The position numbers and the translations under genes are program-made. A DNA stretch of 64,000 nucleotides from Oopsacas minuta (taxonomy: Eukaryota; Porifera; Hexactinellida; Lyssacinosida; Leucopsacidae), in NCBI GenBank assembly GCA_024704765.1, contig JAKMXF010000302.1, positions 62,001-126,000 on the forward strand. The letters run 5' to 3'. The notes beneath the pieces were generated by a model. The model searched no databases, was not told where the DNA came from, and worked only from the letters and a program-made list of their open reading frames with translations. Positions 29,201 through 38,843 of the stretch are shown here, one piece after another (position 1 is the first letter of the stretch; every line of letters starts with the position of its first letter).

Positions 29201-31602
29201 GTCAACAATGAACTCTATGAATTAAACTAAGGTGAAATTGTGAAAACATATTATAGTTGTTTATTAATAACTAATCATCATTTCCTACTATATATGAGAC
29301 TATTACAAATTATTTGTATATTTTGATACTTTCCTTAATAAGTTGTCTTTGCTATATTTTGATTCGATGTCTTCCTACAAACACAAAGTGGGGCGCAGAA
29401 ACGAGATGCTGCTGCTTCCACAGTGCGTTATATATCAAAGCTTTTTTTGTCCGTTTGTCTGTCTGTTTGTTTGATTGTCCGTTGTCAAGGAAAGGCCCGA
29501 ACGGAAGGTAACGCACAAGGCCCGCAATATGCTTAATCCGCCTGTGTTAGGTGCTCTGAAGCGTAAAGAAGGACAGCCGTGGAGCTTCCAGAGAGATCCT
29601 ATAAAGGCACCTCTCCTCAAGAAACTAGAACACTCCTCTGAAGAGGTAAAGCAGAAATCTCTAAGTGCCTTCTTAGCTATGCTAAAGTACACAGGAGATT
29701 ATCCTAGCAAGAGACTAAGACTCAGTACAGAGCTTACTGATCAGATATTCGAACCTCCCATTCAGTATGAGTCTCTACGTGATGAAATATATTGTCAGAT
29801 TATTAAACAGCTGACTCACAATAAGACTAGAGTCAGTATAGAGAAAGGATGGGAGTTACTATGGCTAGCTACTGGATGCTTCGGCTGCGGGTATTAATTA
29901 TATTATAATAATGGGTTGAAATAGTTATACTAGAATTATTATATATTCGTTAGTCATGCTCTTGGGAAAGATGTAAACCTATTCCTACAAACTCATGTGA
30001 AGCGGAACAACTTCGCAGCTGATTGTGTGAAGAGACTTCAGAAGACCATGCGTAACGGACCAAGAAAGTACCCCCCTCATATAGTAGAGCTAGACGCTAT
30101 ACAGAATAAGACTACTCAGATATTTCATAAGGTCTTCTTCCCTGACGAGAGCACACATGCTTTTGAAGTTGACTCCGGTACAAAAGCTAGAGATTTCTGT
30201 CAGATAATCTCTGATAAATTGAACTTAAAATCAGCTGAGGGGTTCAGTTTATTCGTTAAGATAACTGAGAAGGTTATCAGTGTCCCTGAGGGTGATTTCT
30301 TCTTTGACTTTGTCAGACATCTGAGTGAATGGCTTAGGAAGGCACGTCCTGGTAAAGAGACCATGGGAGCTAGTGTCAGTTACCAGGTAGACTTTTTTCT
30401 TAAATCAGCTGATTATTACGTGTTACTTATCAGCTGTTTATCTGCAGGTATTCTTTATGAAGAAGTTATGGACTAATGTGAATATCGGTAAAGACATAAA
30501 GGCAGATTCTATATTCTACTACCATCAAGAGCTACCTAAGCTATTGAGAGGATATCACAAGTGTTCTCTTGATGAGAGTATTCAGCTAGCTTCTCTTATA
30601 TACAGAGTTAAGTACGGAGATGATACCAAATGGTTCTCACAGTTCCCTAAGATATTAGACCAGTTCGTGCCTGTTGATCTCCTCCCCTCCATCACTCCCG
30701 ACGAGTGGAAGAGAGAGATAAGCTCTCTTCACCACAAAACACCTAGAAACAGAGATGACGCTAAAGTTATGTTTCTTAAAATAATATCTAAATGGCCTAC
30801 GTTTGGCTCTGCCTTCTTCGAAGTGAAACAGACTACAGAACCTAAACTCCCTGAGTATGTTCTCATAGCAATAAACAAGTATGGAGTAAACCTTATAGAT
30901 CCTAACTCAAAGGATATCTTAGCGACATATCCCTTCACTAAGATAAGCAATTGGAGTAGTGGTAATACATATTTCCATATGACTATTGGTAATCTGGTGA
31001 GAGGCTCTAAGCTGTTATGCGAGACTAAACTAGGTTACAAGATGGATGATCTACTAACCTCCTACATATCACTGATGCTGTCTAGCATTAATAAGCCTCA
31101 ATCTAAGGGCGGTGACTATTCACCTCCTGGTACGAAACGGACTATGCCATCCTCTCGATCAGGAGGCTCTACCTCTACTAGAACTACCAATATATCAGAT
31201 TCAACTCGTTCTGGAGGATCCATGCCCTCTAAACATCAGCCTGTTTATCACCCTCCTCCCATGAACATGCCTCCACCAGGGATGCCAATAGCTCCAATGC
31301 AAATGGGTATGCCTCCACAAATGGGTATGCCTCCTCAGATGGCTATGGTTCCCCCACAGATGCACATGTCCCCTACTGGCCCTTATGGGTATCCAGGAAA
31401 TTTGCCCAGACAGCAACGACCTATACCCGTTGGAATGCCTCAGATGGCTAAACACCGTCCCCAACACATGCCAATGGGGGCACACCCACAAACCAGGAGA
31501 CCCGTACAGCCGAGCAGTTCCGGATATGGTACTGGGTCCAGTAGCCAATCCCGGAGTATCCCCTCCTCCACACCTTCCAGAGGAGGACATAGTCGCATGT
31601 AA
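23222..31602 (+). CDS. MYO7A: unconventional myosin VII (MYO7A-type)
   Basis: Fifteen exons give 2341 residues: 23222-23590, 23646-23851, 23906-24150, 24203-24465, 24516-25592, 25647-26176, 26231-26549, 26605-26822, 26881-27382, 27437-27895, 27955-28445, 28499-28917, 29551-29890, 29954-30386, 30448-31602. The motor has P-loop GESGAGKT (about 158), switch [10 protein letters not shown], switch II DIFGFE. Then come IQ motifs (about 738-845), MyTH4 ([14 protein letters not shown] onward), FERM, SH3 (about 1562-1620), second MyTH4 and second FERM ending [13 protein letters not shown], in the myosin VII order. Introns are 50-63 bp except intron 12 (633 bp), enlarged by a transposon. The donor at 26823 is GTTTGT, weaker than the rest. 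Residues about 2175-2341 are a Pro/Met/Ser-rich tail absent from vertebrate MYO7A. Myosin VII moves and tensions actin in microvilli- or filopodia-like protrusions. Confidence 0.94.
28964..28971. repeat. target-site duplication, left copy (tgttaggt)
   Basis: The 8 bp directly before the transposon. They include TTAG|GT, which matches the acceptor of the original short intron. Confidence 0.85.
28972..29544. mobile_element. non-autonomous hAT-type DNA transposon in myosin VII intron 12
   Basis: A 573-bp element flanked by perfect 8-bp direct repeats tgttaggt (28964-28971 and 29545-29552), the duplication length of hAT elements. The left end begins cagggctggattaccgc and the right end reads inward as caggcggattaagcat, so the termini are imperfect inverted repeats of the CAGGGCYGGATTA type seen at many animal hAT ends. 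Subterminal foldbacks include tacctaa...ttaggta at about 29035-29070. No transposase frame is present. It is GC-richer at its ends than the host intron. Confidence 0.85.
29545..29552. repeat. target-site duplication, right copy carrying the used splice acceptor
   Basis: Second copy of tgttaggt. The AG at 29549-29550 is the acceptor that keeps the myosin frame (codon G|GT, then GCT CTG AAG). Confidence 0.85.
31300..31371 (+). repeat. coding repeat, MGMPPQ units in myosin tail
   Basis: 18-bp units of atgggtatgcctccacaa type, with diverged copies, encode MGMPPQ-like motifs in the Pro/Met-rich C-terminal extension of the myosin VII protein. Confidence 0.8.
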
Positions 31603-31820
31603 CTATTACTAGATGCTCTCCTGCTGAAAGGCCCATTCTATATACTTCACTAGTAACTTCGTATTTAGTTAGTAAAGTAGGTTTTTCCTTTTTATACAAA
31701 CGAACTTTATTTTAAATATTTATACTAATTTCTCCTCATTCTATTTATTTCACAAATACTCTTATATCTCTCATTTGACACTTGTAATTGTTATATACTC
31801 TGTTCTAAGCCTAACTAATA

Positions 31821-33167
31821 TTATGAGATATTGTCTTCATAATCTTCTATTTTCATCTTGTCTAACCCTAAGTCAGAATCCTGCTCCTCATTCCTGTCAT
31901 AGTGTATCACCAGCATCTCAGGGTCAGGATCTGGCGCGTAGAAGTTTTGTATGTAGCTGTTTCCACTAGGATCGTCCATCACTAAAGTTACCAACTTCTC
32001 TCCGTCCTTTACTTTCTGTAGGTTATCAGCTAGCTCATTAAGTTTAACGGAATCATGTGTAGAGGTGTCTGAGAATGGGTTTAAGCTGACTATCTGGTCT
32101 CTAACATTGGAGATTACGCCCTCTATCGTAGTGAACTTCCCTCCTAGTGTGGTTGCTCCCATGGTAATATCTAGTTCCTTAATGCAGATGGTAGCATCAT
32201 GTGTCTTCAGAATATCACGTGTTAAATCAGCTGGAGATGTCATGTTTAGCTCGTAGCGAATACCTTTCTCACTAATACCCTTGGATGGCTTTACTTCGTT
32301 AGATTTGTAGCCACATATATCACAATTAGTAGCCATTAGTAACACTTCTTTGAAGTATGGTACTGATACAGGTTTTATGTTAGTTTCACAATCTTTTGAA
32401 CAGCTGGGGCAAGGATTGGTGAAGCTGAAAATCTCATCAGCCCCAATCTCTGCTGGCACATCCTTCTCCTTAGTATCCTCTGCAGCCTCTATTTCATCAT
32501 CAACACTATCTTCCTTCTCCTCAGTACCTGAATTCTCAACCATCAATAGTTTATTCTGTTCAGGAGTTCTGTTGTAGGTACTCATTACTAAATTAGGATC
32601 TGGACCAGGACTGTTGTAATGCTCTATAAAGCTATTTCCAGTAGGATCATCCAATGTAAACGTGAATTCTCTCTTCAGACTAATGCAATCTTGTAATTTA
32701 GCTAAGAATGATTTGAACTTTACACTGTACTCTTTCTCTTCTTCTGTTTCAACTGGAAGTGATGCTGCATGAGCTGACAACTCTTCGCATGACTTTACAA
32801 GGAGCCCTTCCAGGGTTGTTAGTACTCCCTTTGCTCCCGTGGGTGGTGCCTCAAACTCAATCTCTGGGATTCCAAACACAGACTTCTCAGATCTGACAAG
32901 TTGTCTGTCCAGATCCTTGCTGGATTTGATCGTAACTATGTAGTTTAAACCAGTTTCCTGAATAGGGTTACCTGACATTATTTCGTTGTTAGCGAACTCA
33001 CAATACTCACAATGGAATGACATCAATATTATGTCACGAAACAAAGGGATATTTTTGAGGAGCATCTTGGTGACCCCCTGTTTGTAGCAGCTGGTACATA
33101 AGGATTCTATCTCTGTAGGTTTATCGTCTGCCCCGAGTTGAGTGTAAATCAAACTGTTGCTCTCCAT
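31821..33167 (-). CDS. ZPR1: zinc finger protein ZPR1
   Basis: A 448-residue single-exon protein convergent with myosin VII (218 bases apart). It has two tandem ZPR1 modules, each a C4 zinc finger plus a beta-rich domain: CTSCYKQG...CEYC (about 24-58) with LDDPTGNSFIEHY, and CPSCSKDC...CDICGYKSNEV (about 250-285) with MDDPSGNSYIQNFYAPDPDP. An acidic linker (about 200-245) separates them. ZPR1 is a conserved eukaryotic protein that binds eEF1A and assists its folding, and has been linked to EGFR and SMN. Length and order match the family. Confidence 0.96.
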   Translation of the reverse strand: MESNSLIYTQLGADDKPTEIESLCTSCYKQGVTKMLLKNIPLFRDIILMSFHCEYCEFANNEIMSGNPIQETGLNYIVTIKSSKDLDRQLVRSEKSVFGIPEIEFEAPPTGAKGVLTTLEGLLVKSCEELSAHAASLPVETEEEKEYSVKFKSFLAKLQDCISLKREFTFTLDDPTGNSFIEHYNSPGPDPNLVMSTYNRTPEQNKLLMVENSGTEEKEDSVDDEIEAAEDTKEKDVPAEIGADEIFSFTNPCPSCSKDCETNIKPVSVPYFKEVLLMATNCDICGYKSNEVKPSKGISEKGIRYELNMTSPADLTRDILKTHDATICIKELDITMGATTLGGKFTTIEGVISNVRDQIVSLNPFSDTSTHDSVKLNELADNLQKVKDGEKLVTLVMDDPSGNSYIQNFYAPDPDPEMLVIHYDRNEEQDSDLGLDKMKIEDYEDNIS

Positions 33168-33290
33168 CTTGTGTACTACTAGTAGTAGAAATATAGGTCA
33201 TATAACGAAGATATTTATAAGGTACATGAATGTACTAAATTTAGTTCCAAAACTTAACGCATATTATATTACTTCATTAATAATTATAAG

Positions 33291-34898
33291 CTATAACTGA
33301 TGAAGCGGTGATATTTCTAATATTCTGAAGCATATTTCCATGACTCGTTTCAGAGAGGAGATTAATTGTATTCTAGCGAATACTTTAGGGTGGAGGTGAG
33401 CTCCTGACTGCGTTAGTATCTTAGTTTTGCTGTAATAAGTAGAGAAATGTTGTGTGAGGGATACCAAGAAGTTACAGATATTTGAGATAGAATTATGCTG
33501 GAGTATATTGGAGCTCTCTTTTAGCAAATCTGGAAAAAGTAGAATATATTTTACAAATATAGACCATTCATTAGGTAGTTCTAAGAGGTTGAAATCTGGA
33601 TGTGAAACCTGAGGGAGAGCACCGTATACACCTTCTTCTCTTAGCTGTTGGAACCTGTATAGTATTTGAGTCATCCTCGCATAATTATATAACACAAACA
33701 TGCTAAAATGAGTTCCTATCTTGTCATTAGAGACTAGTTTAATTTCATGTTTAACTGTTTGAGAGAGGAGGTCTAGCTTAGTCGTGGATTCACACAATTT
33801 CCTAGCTTTTTCCACCAGACTAGTGTTATCCGCTGAATACTCTCCCTCAACACGTTCTAGCAATGTCTTGTGTAAGTAATCTCTTCTCGATTCCATAAGA
33901 GCTGTATATTCTGAGTGAGTACTAAGTGTATCAGAATGTGTTATGATATCAACCGAGCTATTAATGAGTTCTAGACTATAGAGAATATGGAGGGATTTTA
34001 ACACTAAGTCCCTCAACTTATGACTGAAGTAGAGCACTATCCTAACTGTATCCTGTAGTTCAGTAGCCTTAAACATCAATAGGATTATACTAGCGAGCAT
34101 AATCTTCAGAGAATATCTCCCATAACGATCTCTTAATTGGATTTGATATTGATTTTGCGTTTGATAGCTCTTACTTGTATATTTTAATTTCGCATGTAAG
34201 CTTTGTACAACTATTTTAGATTCTCCTTCCAGTAGTGATCCCGTATCTTGACACCTTTTATAAATATGTTCCGCTTGTCTCCTTACCCTTTTCAGGTCTA
34301 ATCTATACTCACAGCTGTCTAAGAATACAGCAGAGTTACCAGTTAATCTCAAGAGATTCCTCATTGCTAAGCAGAATAAGTTGTTTCTATAACCATCTAG
34401 AGTACATGTATGTATTTCCTGACCCAGCTCTATACAACATATGTTAATAATTACAAAGTTATCCTGTGGTATAGAGGTTTTATCGTGATCTAGATATGTT
34501 AATTGTTTCATACACTCACTAACCAGTTCATTGATGTGCAGGTGAGCTGTAATAGCACACAGTTTCTTGTTATAAATAAGGTCAAAATGATGAATGTATT
34601 TTTGAGGCAACTTTTGATTAACAGTCTTGATCAACTCCTCGAGATATTTCTCACAAAAATTGAATACTTGATAATCTTTGGAGTTGTTATCTGGCGGAGG
34701 TAAGAGCTCTAACAACTTTTGTTCCAGATGTTTACGAATTTTCGGTATAAAAATGACAGCTCCCTTGTCGGAGGATGTCTTAACATATAACTGTTTATCC
34801 TCCTCCCTATCGAACCCCAATATATCCTGTATTATTGTTATTAATTCTGTTAGTATGAAGGGTGATTGCACTGGATCAGAATCCACTCTGCATGCCAT
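33291..34898 (-). CDS. DALRD3: DALR anticodon-binding domain-containing protein 3
   Basis: A 535-residue single exon. The C-terminal 130 residues match the DALR domain of arginyl-tRNA synthetases and specifically DALRD3: FVLYNYARMTQILYRF, then EGVYGALPQVSHPDFNLL, EWSIFVKYILLFPDLL and HLHPKVFARIQLISSLKRV. The N-terminal half has no aminoacylation signature (no HIGH or KMSKS seen). DALRD3 recognises tRNA-Arg and helps METTL2 place m3C at position 32. The start ATG lies at 34896-34898, head-to-head with the R3H gene. Confidence 0.85.
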   Translation of the reverse strand: MACRVDSDPVQSPFILTELITIIQDILGFDREEDKQLYVKTSSDKGAVIFIPKIRKHLEQKLLELLPPPDNNSKDYQVFNFCEKYLEELIKTVNQKLPQKYIHHFDLIYNKKLCAITAHLHINELVSECMKQLTYLDHDKTSIPQDNFVIINICCIELGQEIHTCTLDGYRNNLFCLAMRNLLRLTGNSAVFLDSCEYRLDLKRVRRQAEHIYKRCQDTGSLLEGESKIVVQSLHAKLKYTSKSYQTQNQYQIQLRDRYGRYSLKIMLASIILLMFKATELQDTVRIVLYFSHKLRDLVLKSLHILYSLELINSSVDIITHSDTLSTHSEYTALMESRRDYLHKTLLERVEGEYSADNTSLVEKARKLCESTTKLDLLSQTVKHEIKLVSNDKIGTHFSMFVLYNYARMTQILYRFQQLREEGVYGALPQVSHPDFNLLELPNEWSIFVKYILLFPDLLKESSNILQHNSISNICNFLVSLTQHFSTYYSKTKILTQSGAHLHPKVFARIQLISSLKRVMEICFRILEISPLHQL

Positions 34899-35499
34899 GC
34901 GTAAATACTGCTAATAAATGTAGAATAATTGAGGTATTATGTCCTTGGCACATACGCTAGGGTATGTGCCAAGGACTAGTGCCCGGGAGTAGCGTATGTG
35001 CTAAGAACATTTCAAGATAAGGCTTATGCATACAGGGGTGAACTGATGCAGGTTCTCTGGTATTGTGTATGTATGTATGTATGTTTGACAACTGCTATGC
35101 TACTACTTTTAGCTATATTCAAACATTTCGTAGAGCTTCAATTTCATTTGCACTTTTCAGACTTTCCTATTGTTTGCCCTTGCCAAATATTAATCCCCAA
35201 ATCTAACTTGCCTATATCAAAAAGTATTTGATAAAAGAATCGATTCAAGTTATTACTGGTACTTGTTATAAGTATATTCTAGCCAGCACATAAATACATA
35301 GGATCATTCTAATATTGTGATAATTGAATCTATTCTATAGTGCTTGCTGTTGACCACAATATTTCTAACCAACCAAAGGCATTACCCAAACAGCACTGTG
35401 AACTTGAACTTTCAGTTTGTTCTGAACTAATCAACTTTGCACTTCCTGTCAAAATCAAGAACGTTTTGTCATATTACGCTGAAAATCAGCAAATACGAT
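34899..35499. promoter_or_regulatory. divergent promoter region between DALRD3 and R3H gene
   Basis: The gap holds a foldback repeat cluster at 34941-35008 (separate entry) and a short (tatg)n microsatellite at about 35066-35085. A TTG-initiated frame covers its last part, but the first ATG of the R3H gene is at 35500. Confidence 0.5.
34941..35008. repeat. three-arm foldback repeat
   Basis: gtccttggcacatac (34941-34955) is perfectly inverted at 34962-34976 with a 6-base loop. A third arm, agcgtatgtgctaagaac (34991-35008), pairs with 34941-34958 at 16 of 18 positions. The first arm can therefore pair with either of the other two. It may be a solo remnant of a small foldback transposon. Confidence 0.8.
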
Positions 35500-38166
35500 A
35501 TGTCCAATATCAACATAGAGAATTGGACAACAAACGAATCTCGTAATATTTCTGCCCTCACAAAGAATAAATCAAATGCAATCAATAATTTGCCTCTACT
35601 ACAAACACATAACCCTTCATATTTACAGTCAAGAGATACTCCGAATTTATTAGAGCAGGTAGACTCATACGAAGATATTTGTGTGTATAATGGTTTAGAG
35701 ATAAGAAACTCTATACGCACAGAGGATATTGTGGATGATACTGACCCTACTGTCAATCTACACGACTTCTTCCTCCAGCAACTGCGAGAGAGCAAGGATC
35801 GTATGTATCTGTTACAGCTTGAAGATCAGTTCGTATCTCTTATCCAGGATACTCCTCACACTCTACATTATCAAAACGTCACTTCTTACCATAGAATGCT
35901 AATTCATAGAATGGCTACTTACTTCGGTTTACATCATACACTAGATGATGAGGGTACTGGGGTCAATGTAACGAAAATCGCGAAATCTCGCTTGCCAGAG
36001 ACACGGTTTGGTGATTTGATCCCTGCACCTCAAGAGGGGGAAATTTCTGAAAAAGAACCAGTTGTTATCTTGAGGAGGAAGTACCATACAGATCAGCTGA
36101 TACGTCCTAACCCCCAAATTATACGGCCTACTTCACCTCCTACTAGTGACTCAGAGTCTAAGTCCATTAAACAACGAGAGGAGACTTATGCTATGGTGAG
36201 AGCTAGAATATTTGAGGGAGAAGGACTAGATGGAGAATTCGATCCAAACCGACTTGAGGATAATCTTGTTCAAAATGAACTCTCTACCTTTATTCAAAAC
36301 TCCGATGATCCCTCTAAACTTCAGCCTCCTTTATCCCCAGTTCATGTCCATACTCGTACACCCTCCCCAACTATTGATAACTCTCTGAGAAGCAAGGAGG
36401 AGACTGAGTGTATCCATAGTTCAAATAATAATAATAAAACACACTCTAATAACAACACACGACGTAGATACGAGAACAGACACAATCGTAGTAAGAACTC
36501 ATATCCAAACCAACAACCTTCTCATCCAGGTTCTAACTTTTCTTCACACTTGTTTGTCCCTTCAGTACCATATGTCCAAGTGGGGTCCTATTACACTCCC
36601 CAAAACGAGAGTAACATGTCTGTATACGCATTCTCCCGTCAGCCCCCTCCCCCCTCCACCCACAGCAGTCTACCTGCTACCTATCCTCTACATCCTAACA
36701 TATCCCTCCTCCCTACTCACACTAGCATTCCTCTAAATAGTCAGCACTTCATGCCTCAGACACAACATCCTGATACCACTCCTTATATCCCTAGTCCACA
36801 CATCTCTAATCCCCCTCCACAGTCTACACTACAATTACCTACTGTCAATCAATCCTCCACACACAATACCTCTTTCTCTCAATACCCCACTAGCTTCCCT
36901 ATGGTAGGACTACAACCTGCAAACAGCTCAATGCTACAGAGATCTGGTAATCCTGTATACCAGCCTATTCAATCTGCTTCTGAAGTAATGAACTATCCTT
37001 CCTACGAGTCCTCTAAAGAGGATGCATACATGTTCATGCAGAACTTCCCCCAGATGGGATCTCATGGTTACTCAGGGATCCAATGGGAACCTGGCGTCAT
37101 GAAGCTGAAGCACCAACCCAACCCCCAACCTTCCCAACAACCAATCCCTCACTCCATTCAGCAGCTAGCCAGCAGTTTAGAAATGATGGGTATACAGTCA
37201 GGTGAGGAACAAATGTATCTACAGTCTAATGCTAAACATGTACCTCCTACAGCTGATATGTACCCTAGTTATCCTCCTTACCCCACACCTCAATTGGCTC
37301 CTAGCACAGGGGTGCACGGTCAGGCTATGTATATGCAAAATAACGTAGCTCTTCTCCCATACCAACACTACCAGAATCAAGATACCTCACTGTCTCATCC
37401 AACTATGCCATTAACTAATTCAAGATTTGTCCTTACTCATCCTACATCTGCTACAGCTAGCATGCCTCTCTCCGAGACAGGATATCCCATACTAACTCCC
37501 ACACACCCTGTACGTAATATTATAGCTAATATAAGTCCTAATGGCTCTCTCACCAATGGGCAGCACCAGTACATTACCTCAGGTCAGATGAACACACAAC
37601 TACTACAACAAAACTTGTTGCCTAACCAAGTTACTGTTAGTAGTCAGAATCTGCAAGAATTTCAGATGAATAGCCCCAGTTTTAAGAAACATCCAAAGTC
37701 CACAGACCTGTCTTTCAATCATGATAACACTCGATCCAAATCGAACCGCAGTGATAAATCACGTCACAGAGCTCATCAGAGCAATCAACAAATGCAACAC
37801 AAACCCAGTGGAAGTATCTACATTCCTCCTCGTACTGGTCTTGAGAACCATATACCTGATACAGACGGTTTGCTTCCGACTCCAGCACATATGAGAATCT
37901 TGGAGATATTCGAATTAAGAGTTTCCTTTGAAGAAGCTGAGAGGTGTATACGAGGAATTGCTCATGTCCATGTTGACTTCCACTTTATAAAGCTACCTAA
38001 TAGCAACCAACAAGTGCTCTTAGCAATTTTTGAATCTGACCAATTGACTGATATTCTAAACAAAATTAATTCTAACCCTGCAACGAAATTCAAAACTAGA
38101 TATCCTGACCAATACTTGGTAAAATATCTATCTTCAACAATTCTGCAACAAACAGCTTCTAACTAG
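35500..38166 (+). CDS. R3H-domain protein, R3HDM/ARPP21 (encore) family
   Basis: An 888-residue single exon starting at the first ATG (MSNINIENW). The R3H region (about 90-175) has SKDRMYLLQLEDQFVSLI, then TSYHRMLIHRMATYFGLHH, the block shared by R3HDM1, R3HDM2 and ARPP21, followed by SRLPETRFGDLIP and a SUZ-like stretch (VVILRRK). The family binds single-stranded RNA and mRNA. The middle 550 residues are low-complexity, rich in Pro, Ser, Gln, Tyr and Met. The last about 90 residues (MRILEIFELRVSF...RYPDQYLVKYL) alternate predicted strands and helices and look globular; I do not recognise them. Weak AATAAA at 38294-38299. Confidence 0.82.
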   Translation: MSNINIENWTTNESRNISALTKNKSNAINNLPLLQTHNPSYLQSRDTPNLLEQVDSYEDICVYNGLEIRNSIRTEDIVDDTDPTVNLHDFFLQQLRESKDRMYLLQLEDQFVSLIQDTPHTLHYQNVTSYHRMLIHRMATYFGLHHTLDDEGTGVNVTKIAKSRLPETRFGDLIPAPQEGEISEKEPVVILRRKYHTDQLIRPNPQIIRPTSPPTSDSESKSIKQREETYAMVRARIFEGEGLDGEFDPNRLEDNLVQNELSTFIQNSDDPSKLQPPLSPVHVHTRTPSPTIDNSLRSKEETECIHSSNNNNKTHSNNNTRRRYENRHNRSKNSYPNQQPSHPGSNFSSHLFVPSVPYVQVGSYYTPQNESNMSVYAFSRQPPPPSTHSSLPATYPLHPNISLLPTHTSIPLNSQHFMPQTQHPDTTPYIPSPHISNPPPQSTLQLPTVNQSSTHNTSFSQYPTSFPMVGLQPANSSMLQRSGNPVYQPIQSASEVMNYPSYESSKEDAYMFMQNFPQMGSHGYSGIQWEPGVMKLKHQPNPQPSQQPIPHSIQQLASSLEMMGIQSGEEQMYLQSNAKHVPPTADMYPSYPPYPTPQLAPSTGVHGQAMYMQNNVALLPYQHYQNQDTSLSHPTMPLTNSRFVLTHPTSATASMPLSETGYPILTPTHPVRNIIANISPNGSLTNGQHQYITSGQMNTQLLQQNLLPNQVTVSSQNLQEFQMNSPSFKKHPKSTDLSFNHDNTRSKSNRSDKSRHRAHQSNQQMQHKPSGSIYIPPRTGLENHIPDTDGLLPTPAHMRILEIFELRVSFEEAERCIRGIAHVHVDFHFIKLPNSNQQVLLAIFESDQLTDILNKINSNPATKFKTRYPDQYLVKYLSSTILQQTASN

Positions 38167-38843
38167 TAAATTTTTTATTGTCATGGATTATTTTGTTGTA
38201 ATTTTCTGTAATTATGGAAAGATCATGTATAAATAGTGGAAGTTTAGATAATTTGGCTACAGATGCGTTTAGACCTCCACATTGACATGAATCAATAAAT
38301 ACCCGAATTTTAAATATCATTTGCTTCTATAACAATCATTTATAATCAATTACAAATACATAGCTGAATTTTTATACCCGCCCATGTTTTTGAGAATACG
38401 TTTAAATTGGCCATTTAGACACACTCCCAGCAATTTCCATATATGGTTATTTATGCATTGAATTGATCTACGTATAATACTTAGTTCACCTCATTTAGTA
38501 ATATCTAATAGGTATTTGTAATGTGTATATTACCCATTTAGAGATTGTGTTCATTGAAAAAGTAATCTTAAGCATTTATGTTGTATCTGTTGCTTTATAC
38601 ATCACTCAATTGAAACAATTATCCATCTGTGAACCATATCATACCAAAAATATTACAAATAGCATACAGAGTAATACTATTGTTACTTGTATATGAGTGA
38701 TTACCATATTTTGTAATCAACCTGGCCATTTATCCAATGCTCTCGCAAATAGGCATTGACTAGCTAAGTAAGAGAGCTATAGAATCGAATACCAGATCAT
38801 AATTACGATATAATTAACTTATATAATAATTGTTAGATTTACA
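38167..38843. other. intergenic between R3H gene and sorting nexin
   Basis: AT-rich; AATAAA at 38294-38299 probably ends the R3H transcript. No other structure or gene is seen. Confidence 0.4.

Noticed and set aside
31201-31590. 129-codon reverse-strand frame inside the myosin tail
   Set aside because: Shadow of the Pro/Met repeat on the coding strand.
36421-36460. (aat)n/(aac)n run in the R3H gene as a microsatellite of special interest
   Set aside because: Short and imperfect, simply encodes an Asn-rich stretch within a low-complexity region.
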